From positions 62,001 through 126,000 of the forward strand of contig CAWJGO010000003.1 of assembly GCA_963842515.1 (NCBI GenBank): a stretch of 64,000 nt of DNA, given 5' to 3'. The stretch comes from CADEED01 sp963842515 (GTDB lineage Bacteria > Pseudomonadota > Gammaproteobacteria > Steroidobacterales > Steroidobacteraceae). How positions within the stretch are numbered: the stretch's first letter is position 1; every line of letters starts with the position of its first letter. A model generated the notes under the pieces. The model was not told the DNA's origin and ran no database searches. It saw only the letters and a list, made by a program, of their open reading frames with translations. Positions 58,403 through 64,000 of this stretch are shown here, piece after piece. The position numbers and the translations under genes were made by a program.

Positions 58403-61111
58403 CTAGCCAGTTTCGGCGAGGGCGTTCGAAGCTTCCCAGTTGGACTCGAGGAGATCCAATGGCTCGACGCGCAGATATCGCAATGCTTCAGTCGCCGCAA
58501 CGGGTTTCGCGAACAGGAACCCCTGGGCGAGATGGCAACCCATGTTGCGCAGGATCTCGAGCTGCTGCCAGGTCTCGATGCCCTCGGCAACGACCTGGAT
58601 GTTCAGGCTTCTCGCCATGGCGACAATCGCACTGACGATCGCATGATCCGAAGCATCGGTGGCGATATCGCGCACGAAGCTGCGATCGATCTTGAGCGAG
58701 TCGACGCGCCAGCGCTTGAGGTAGGACAAACTCGAGTAGCCCGTGCCGAAATCATCGATGGCGATTTTCACACCGAGGTCGCGCAACGTCGCCAGTGCAT
58801 CCTCGCGGAATTCGCCCGTGCGTTTCTCGAACAGCGAGCCTTCGGTGAGTTCCAGCTGGATGAGCTGCGGACCGATGTTGTTCTTGGTCATCGCCGCCTG
58901 GATCAACTCGCGCAGCTTGGTGCGCTCGAGCTGTACCGCGGATACGTTCATGCTCACCGGCGCCAGGTGCGCGCCCTGTTCGCGCCACTTCGTGATATCG
59001 CTGCAGATGCGGTCGAGCACGAACTGGCCGATGGGAATGATGAGGCCGGTTTCTTCGGCAACTTCGATGAAGCGTTCCGGCGAGACGAAACCCTGCGTGG
59101 GGTGCTTCCAGCGCAGCAGGGCTTCCAGGCCGGCGACCCGGCGCGAATGAATATCGATGATGGGCTGATAGTGCACATCGAACTGGTTCAGCTTGAGCCC
59201 GACACGCAGTGAAGATTCGATGGCGACACGCTCCTTGAGCGACCGGTCCATCTGCGGGCTGAACACCTGGAAGTTGTTCCTGCCGAGATCCTTGGCCTGA
59301 TACATCGCCGTATCCGAATGCTTGAGCAACTCGCCCATGGTGGAGCCGTCACGCGGGAACATGCTGACGCCGATGCTCACCGTGGCCACGAGCGCGCGAC
59401 CGTCGATCATGACCGGTGCTGAAAGAACTTCATTGATTCGCGTCGCTGCAACGGCCACTTCGTCGGGTGCATTCACCTTGTGAAGTACAACGACGAATTC
59501 ATCGCCGCCCATGCGCACCACGATGTCGGCGGGGCGCACCGCCGCGCGCACGCGTTTGGCGATTTCCTGGAGCAACTTGTCGCCCACCTCGTGACCGCGT
59601 GAGTCGTTGATGTGCTTGAAACGATCGAGATCGAGGAACAGGACCGCGAGCATCTGTCCGGTTTCCTGGCCGCGCGCGATGGCCTCTGGCAGATGCGCCT
59701 GAAGGAACAGCCGGTTCGGCAGGCCTGTCAGGTGATCATGATTGGCGAGCTTGTCGAGGCGCTGCTGGTTGGCGAGTAACTGCGTCTGGGCCTTCTTTCG
59801 CTCCGACAGATCGCGCATCAGATATGACACGAGGCGACGGTCACGCGATTCGATGGGCACGCAACTCACCTCGACGTCCATCTGCCGGCCGTCCTTGAGC
59901 CATTGCACGAGCTCGATGCCGCGGCTGGGTTCGACGCGCGCCAGCGTGGCGATCACCGGATCCTGCGAATCATTGGGACCGCGCAGGACCGACAGCACCG
60001 AGCGGCCGCGCAGCTCATCTAGGGTGAACCCGAGCTGCTCCTGGACGGCGGGGTTGGCATCGACGATCTCGCCGGTGCGCGCATCCGCGACCAGCAATCC
60101 GTCCTGCGCCTGTTCGATGATGGCGCGGTAGCGCGATTCGAGCGAGAGACGATCCGCGTTGAGCCGGCGCGAGCGCGCTATCAGCAGCATGGCAACGATC
60201 AAGAAGCCACCGACCAGCAGCCCGAGCAGGATCGTCTGATAAAGCGTGGTTCGCTTCGCCTGTGCATATGCACTGCGTGGAATCTCCAGCTGCACCAGCC
60301 AGATTGGCGTGCCCAGCTGGTCGCGCAGGACGAGGTAACCGTTGACGTGGCCGCGTCCGGCAACGCGCGTCAACAGATTGGCCGTGAGCGGCGAGCGCCG
60401 CACCCAATCGCGCACCTCATCGGGCACCGAGGAGCGATCGAGGTTGGCCACCGGAACCCCGGTCACCGGCCAAGGCGAGAAGCGGCCCATGCGTTCCACC
60501 ACCGCGGGCGTGAACGCGCGCGCGAACGCGATCCAGCCCTGCGGCTGTCCGGTGCCGCTGCTGTCGAAGATAGGCCGCACCGCGAACAGAGCCGGTCCAC
60601 GCGCCCGCTGCACGATACCACTCACGCGGTCGGTCGCCGTGTTGAGCTGACTGGAGGTCACACCCTGCTTGATGACCGCGAGCAATTCCGGATCGGGGGG
60701 TATCTCGTACTCCTGCACGGCGTTCGCATCGAGCGCCAGCGAAGCGCGCGCTTCGAGATTGCGATCGAGTACCAGGAAGGTGTCGACCTCGAGGCGCACC
60801 AGAGCGCCGGCGTTGAGGGACTGGGAAAAGAAGTTGGGTCGATTGCCGCGTGCGAATTCCGCGGTCTCGGTCCAGATCGCGTAGTCGCCCATGACCGAAT
60901 ACAGGTCGTCGAGCTCGGTGGCGAAGCCCCGTTGCAGCTGCTGGCTCTGCATGTCGACATCGCGTGATTCGATGTCGGTGACGTTGACGAGCCAGCCCCG
61001 CTGCGACCATCCGTAAAACGCGACCAGAATGATGGCGACCACCGCGCCTATAACGGGCAGCGGCGATTGCCGGATCCTGATCTTGTTTTCCGGTGTATTG
61101 GTGCGGGTCAT
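58403..61111 (-). CDS. CHASE4-PAS-GGDEF-EAL c-di-GMP signalling protein
   Basis: Membrane-bound bifunctional c-di-GMP enzyme (902 aa from ATG 61111; the longer upstream frame is not coding). A first membrane helix (about 18-35) and a second (about 285-310) flank a periplasmic CHASE4-like sensor (GDYAIWTETAEFARG). A PAS domain follows (about 330-440, AIIEQAQDGLLVADARTGEIVDANP). The GGDEF domain is intact (GGDEF at 535-539), and the EAL domain is intact (EALLR from Glu663; DDFGTGYSSL; VAEGIET). It may make or degrade c-di-GMP depending on the periplasmic signal. It could act through the PilZ and degenerate EAL proteins elsewhere in the window (inference). Confidence 0.93.
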   Translation of the reverse strand: MTRTNTPENKIRIRQSPLPVIGAVVAIILVAFYGWSQRGWLVNVTDIESRDVDMQSQQLQRGFATELDDLYSVMGDYAIWTETAEFARGNRPNFFSQSLNAGALVRLEVDTFLVLDRNLEARASLALDANAVQEYEIPPDPELLAVIKQGVTSSQLNTATDRVSGIVQRARGPALFAVRPIFDSSGTGQPQGWIAFARAFTPAVVERMGRFSPWPVTGVPVANLDRSSVPDEVRDWVRRSPLTANLLTRVAGRGHVNGYLVLRDQLGTPIWLVQLEIPRSAYAQAKRTTLYQTILLGLLVGGFLIVAMLLIARSRRLNADRLSLESRYRAIIEQAQDGLLVADARTGEIVDANPAVQEQLGFTLDELRGRSVLSVLRGPNDSQDPVIATLARVEPSRGIELVQWLKDGRQMDVEVSCVPIESRDRRLVSYLMRDLSERKKAQTQLLANQQRLDKLANHDHLTGLPNRLFLQAHLPEAIARGQETGQMLAVLFLDLDRFKHINDSRGHEVGDKLLQEIAKRVRAAVRPADIVVRMGGDEFVVVLHKVNAPDEVAVAATRINEVLSAPVMIDGRALVATVSIGVSMFPRDGSTMGELLKHSDTAMYQAKDLGRNNFQVFSPQMDRSLKERVAIESSLRVGLKLNQFDVHYQPIIDIHSRRVAGLEALLRWKHPTQGFVSPERFIEVAEETGLIIPIGQFVLDRICSDITKWREQGAHLAPVSMNVSAVQLERTKLRELIQAAMTKNNIGPQLIQLELTEGSLFEKRTGEFREDALATLRDLGVKIAIDDFGTGYSSLSYLKRWRVDSLKIDRSFVRDIATDASDHAIVSAIVAMARSLNIQVVAEGIETWQQLEILRNMGCHLAQGFLFAKPVAATEALRYLRVEPLDLLESNWEASNALAETG

Positions 61112-61214
61112 AACGTGAACTGCGTCACGTGCATTTCTGGGCCACTCTAAAGTGTGCCCGGCGCACCCCTGCCAGCGGCACCGAACCGCGCACAGTTTCC
61201 CGTAAAAACCGCTG

Positions 61215-62849
61215 TCAGCGTGCTGGAAGGGCCCGGTAGACCAGCCGCGAAAACGTTGCCTCGCCAGGGCCCGTGACGAAGATCGCCGGACGGAGGCTGA
61301 GGAAATCGCCTGCCACGTTATGGTGGTATCCGGAAACTTCCATCTGCACATCGAATTTCGTCCACACCTTGCCGTCACCGCTGTGATGGAACGAGACGAT
61401 CTGGCGATCGTTGGTGACACGCAATCGCAGGCGCGTACCGATACCCGCGGGTTTCGCGCGCGTCCGCTCGAGACCGTAGCGATGCATGGTGAAGCGCTGC
61501 GCGTCGAACCCCAATCCGCAGTACAGGCGCCGGTTGTAGAACAGCAGCACGCCGGCCTGCGCGCCCCCACGCAATTCGACATCGACTTCGAACTGGTAGC
61601 CGAGATCGCCGGCCAGGAACGCGAGCGGCGACGCATCGCGTGGCTGTGATCCCTTGCCCTGCATGATGAGCGAGCCCGTTTCGTGACGCAGGCGCTGGCC
61701 TTCGTCCGGAGCCGGGTCGTAGAAGGCCCACTGCGAGCGCAGCGTTTTCGTCGAAAAGTCGTCCGACAGCGGCGCGCCATGGGCCAGCGCGGCACCGGCT
61801 TTCGGTTTGCGCGTGGGTCTGGAAAGATCGCCGCCATCGGCAACCAGCCAGCCATCAGCGGTCCAGTGCGCCGGATCGAGCAGAGTCTGGCGACCGAGCG
61901 TCCAGAACCCGTTTTCGTAGCCGTGATACACGAGCCACCAAGAGCCATCGGGCGCCTCGATCGCCGTGGCATGGCCGCGCGACCACCACTTCTCACGCGC
62001 TGATACCGTGCGCACGATGGGGTTGTTAGGAGCGTTTTCCCACGGACCGTGAATGGATGTCGATCGGGCCACGATCACCATGTGGCCGGTGGGTGGACCG
62101 GCGGTGCCACCCACGGCGAGGATCAGGTAGAACCATTCGCCGCGCCGCAACACCTTGGGCCCCTCCGGCGCGAAGGTTTCCACGTCCCATTCGGCCGGAT
62201 AACGCCAAGGGTCGTACACGTGCTCGACGGCGCCTTCGGTAGCCAGCCCATCGTCGGACAGGCGAACTCGATCACCGCCACTGAGGAACAGATAACGTTT
62301 GCCGTCTTCTCCGACCGCGTGGCCGGGATCGATGTGCGCGGGAAGCTTCAGATCGACCGGATCACTCCACGGCCCGTCGATGCTGGCAGCGTGGATCACG
62401 TACAGCGAGCGGTACCCGGGTGTGCGCGCGTGAAAGTAGTTGAAGTAGCGGCCGCCGTGCTTGACGAGCTCCGGCGCCCATACCGAACCCACGGGCTTGC
62501 GCAACGTGGACCCCATGGGTTGCCAGTTGACCAGGTCCTGCGACCGCCACAGTGGCAATCCCGGATAAGCGTCGAAGCTCGAGAACGTGAGGTAGTAGTT
62601 CGATCCGTCGCGCAGGATGCTCGGATCCGGGTGATCTCCGCTGACGACGGGGTTGAGAAATGTGCCGTCACCGAGATCCGCCTTACGCTGTCCCTCGAAG
62701 CCCACGCCCCAGCGCATGCCCGACCAGTCGGGCGCGCAACCTGGATCGGCAGGGTGCGCGTTTGCTGCGCGGCCGGCCTGCGCCGTGGTCGCGACCGAAG
62801 CGCCGGCCCCTAACAAGGCACCGAGCGCTTCACGTCGTGTGGTCGTCAC
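61215..62849 (-). CDS. Glycoside hydrolase family 43 (arabinosidase/xylosidase-like)
   Basis: GH43 enzyme (544 aa) with a twin-arginine signal (TTRREALGALLGAGASVATTAQA), so exported folded. The five-bladed propeller has the catalytic base Asp75 in DHPDPSILRDG, the pKa-modulating Asp in HIDPGHAVGEDGK and the acid Glu in FAPEGPKVL. The last ~180 residues form a concanavalin A-like GH43_C2 domain (SQWAFYDPAPDEG; AGVLLFYNRRLYCGLGFD), as in beta-xylosidases. It removes alpha-L-arabinofuranosyl or beta-xylosyl units from plant polymers. It directly follows the partial TonB receptor on the same strand (13 nt), forming a second polysaccharide utilization unit. Confidence 0.9.
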   Translation of the reverse strand: MTTTRREALGALLGAGASVATTAQAGRAANAHPADPGCAPDWSGMRWGVGFEGQRKADLGDGTFLNPVVSGDHPDPSILRDGSNYYLTFSSFDAYPGLPLWRSQDLVNWQPMGSTLRKPVGSVWAPELVKHGGRYFNYFHARTPGYRSLYVIHAASIDGPWSDPVDLKLPAHIDPGHAVGEDGKRYLFLSGGDRVRLSDDGLATEGAVEHVYDPWRYPAEWDVETFAPEGPKVLRRGEWFYLILAVGGTAGPPTGHMVIVARSTSIHGPWENAPNNPIVRTVSAREKWWSRGHATAIEAPDGSWWLVYHGYENGFWTLGRQTLLDPAHWTADGWLVADGGDLSRPTRKPKAGAALAHGAPLSDDFSTKTLRSQWAFYDPAPDEGQRLRHETGSLIMQGKGSQPRDASPLAFLAGDLGYQFEVDVELRGGAQAGVLLFYNRRLYCGLGFDAQRFTMHRYGLERTRAKPAGIGTRLRLRVTNDRQIVSFHHSGDGKVWTKFDVQMEVSGYHHNVAGDFLSLRPAIFVTGPGEATFSRLVYRALPAR

Positions 62850-62862
62850 CGTTCTTGGTCTC

Positions 62863-64000
62863 TCAGAGCCTGAGCCGGAAGCCGGCGAAGATCTGCCGTC
62901 CGGTGCTCGAGTACTGCGTGACCAGCGGCTCGTCCTGGTAAGCCCAGCGGTTCTCGGTCTGGTTGGTGATGTTCAGGGCTTCGATGCTGAACTGCAGCCA
63001 TTCCGTGGCCTGGAACTTCACCGACGCGTCGATGTTGCGCGTGGCCTCACTACCGACGAAGTCGTTGAGCAACGGCGAATCGCAGGGAACGAGCGGGCTG
63101 GTGGTGGGGTTCAGCCCTGGCGGGCAGGTGCCGGCCGCGAGCGGATACGTGGTTACGTACCGATCACGATAGGCCCAGGATACGCGCGCGCTCCACTTCG
63201 GCGTCTCGTAGTACAGCGTGGCATTGGCGGACTTGGGCGACGCTCCCAGGAAGGGGCCGTTCTGCACCACCTGCGGCACCGGCGGGGTGGCGGAACCCGG
63301 ATCCAGGATGTACGACAGCTCGGAACTCAACTTGGTGAAGTTGGCTTGAATGCCGAAGTTCTTGCCCCAGCCGGGCAGGAAGGTGAGGTCCTGCTGGTAG
63401 GCAAGCTCGTAGCCTTTGATCTCGCCGCCCGGGGCGTTCTGGAACTGCCGGACCGCAAAGGTGCCGGGTGTGCCCGAGAACGTACCGAGCACCCAGTCGC
63501 GCTGCGGTTGCGTCAACGTTTCCAGGAAGGCATCGAACGCCGCCGGATCCAGGATGGCCTGAATGGAGGCATCGCTCGACACCGTCTGCGGGAAGTTGGA
63601 GACGTCCTTCTTGAACAAGCCCAGCGACAGAAGGCCGCCCTCGTTGAAATACCACTCGAAGCTCAGGTCGAAATTCTCCGCACGAAACGGCGCCAGGCGC
63701 GGATTGCCGATCGTCAACGAGCCAGCTCCGCTGCTCGGCGTGGTGATACCCGAGATCGTGGGCGCCAGGTTCTGCAGCATGGGCCGCGCCATGACCTTGG
63801 CCCAGCCAGCGCGCACCAGGAACTTCTCGGAGAGCTCGAAGGCCACGTTCATCGAGGGCAAGTCGTCCGAGTAGCTGTGGCGCGCCTCGAGTGGGCGCGG
63901 GCCGGTGAGGGCGATGTTGGTCGTGAAGCCCGTCGACACCACGCGTGTATCGGCATTGCGCTGGCCGACGTTGCCGAACAGCCGATGGCCGAACAACTCC
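62863..64000 (-). CDS. TonB-dependent receptor, C-terminal part (cut by window edge)
   Basis: The reading frame is open to the right edge and ends at 62863, so only the C-terminal ~379 residues of a TonB-dependent receptor are seen. Barrel strands are clear: RPLEARHSYSDDLPSMNVAFELSEKFLVRAGWAKVMARPMLQNLAP, then the typical NFDLSFEWYFNEGGLLSLGLFKKDV, and the terminal aromatic motif GRQIFAGFRLRL. The MARP element is typical of carbohydrate receptors in this group. Coupling to GH43 13 nt downstream suggests an arabinan or xylan oligosaccharide ligand (inference). The plug and signal peptide lie beyond the window. Confidence 0.9.
   Translation of the reverse strand, partial: ELFGHRLFGNVGQRNADTRVVSTGFTTNIALTGPRPLEARHSYSDDLPSMNVAFELSEKFLVRAGWAKVMARPMLQNLAPTISGITTPSSGAGSLTIGNPRLAPFRAENFDLSFEWYFNEGGLLSLGLFKKDVSNFPQTVSSDASIQAILDPAAFDAFLETLTQPQRDWVLGTFSGTPGTFAVRQFQNAPGGEIKGYELAYQQDLTFLPGWGKNFGIQANFTKLSSELSYILDPGSATPPVPQVVQNGPFLGASPKSANATLYYETPKWSARVSWAYRDRYVTTYPLAAGTCPPGLNPTTSPLVPCDSPLLNDFVGSEATRNIDASVKFQATEWLQFSIEALNITNQTENRWAYQDEPLVTQYSSTGRQIFAGFRLRL

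Noticed and set aside
61112..61996. Upstream in-frame extension of the GGDEF-EAL protein
   Set aside because: Out-of-phase translation of the GH43 gene; the ATG at 61111 gives a normal membrane-anchored start.

Overview
The window is a contiguous piece of a GC-rich gammaproteobacterial chromosome. The gene set suggests a Steroidobacteraceae/Nevskiales- or Xanthomonadales-like bacterium: TonB-dependent receptors with adjacent glycoside hydrolases, a cysK/MetX-like pair of the kind known from Xanthomonadales, NagB-II type GlcNAc catabolism and many c-di-GMP domain proteins. Placement comes from gene content only. There is no CRISPR array, insertion sequence, integrase or phage gene, and no gene-free stretch longer than about 260 bases.

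Layout. 1-4.1 kb: minus-strand translation block tRNA-Tyr, tRNA-Gly, tRNA-Thr, tuf, tRNA-Trp, secE, nusG, rplK, rplA. 4.1-7.1 kb: rluB-type pseudouridine synthase, then cysK translationally coupled to a MetX-family acyltransferase that is probably a serine O-succinyltransferase. 7.3-13.3 kb: small ORF, HtpX-like M48 protease plus LemA, PilE-like minor pilin, secreted EEP nuclease/phosphatase, PilZ protein, and a degenerate EAL protein. 13.5-23.1 kb: probable pectin/rhamnogalacturonan locus (DUF4450-like six-hairpin protein, PcRGLX/YetA-like lyase, LamG lipoprotein, GH2 enzyme). 23.2-27.7 kb: RND efflux permease and adaptor. 27.9-40.3 kb: complete chitin-oligosaccharide/GlcNAc locus. Its minus arm holds a TonB receptor, a frameshifted GH20 hexosaminidase, an EIIA-HPr-EI fusion and the NagE EIICB. 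Its plus arm holds a GntR regulator, nagB-II and nagA.

40.3-45.4 kb: a HAD phosphatase fused to a HerA-like ATPase, then a four-gene operon of ECF sigma factor, anti-sigma-like membrane protein and two secreted HEAT-repeat proteins. 45.6-49.8 kb: tRNA-Thr, then ctlX-plsY-birA-coaX-SPOR. 49.8-58.3 kb: 2OG-Fe(II) oxygenase, nupC, tdk, TonB receptor, secreted EEP enzyme, and a P4-phosphatase/EEP fusion. I read this block as a possible nucleic acid/nucleotide scavenging island. 58.4-64 kb: CHASE4-PAS-GGDEF-EAL protein, GH43 glycosidase, and a TonB receptor cut by the right edge.

The strongest leads are the nucleotide-scavenging island with its phosphatase-nuclease fusion, the HAD-HerA fusion, the sigma/anti-sigma/HEAT operon, the serine-succinylation cysteine pathway and the single-base frameshift in the hexosaminidase.
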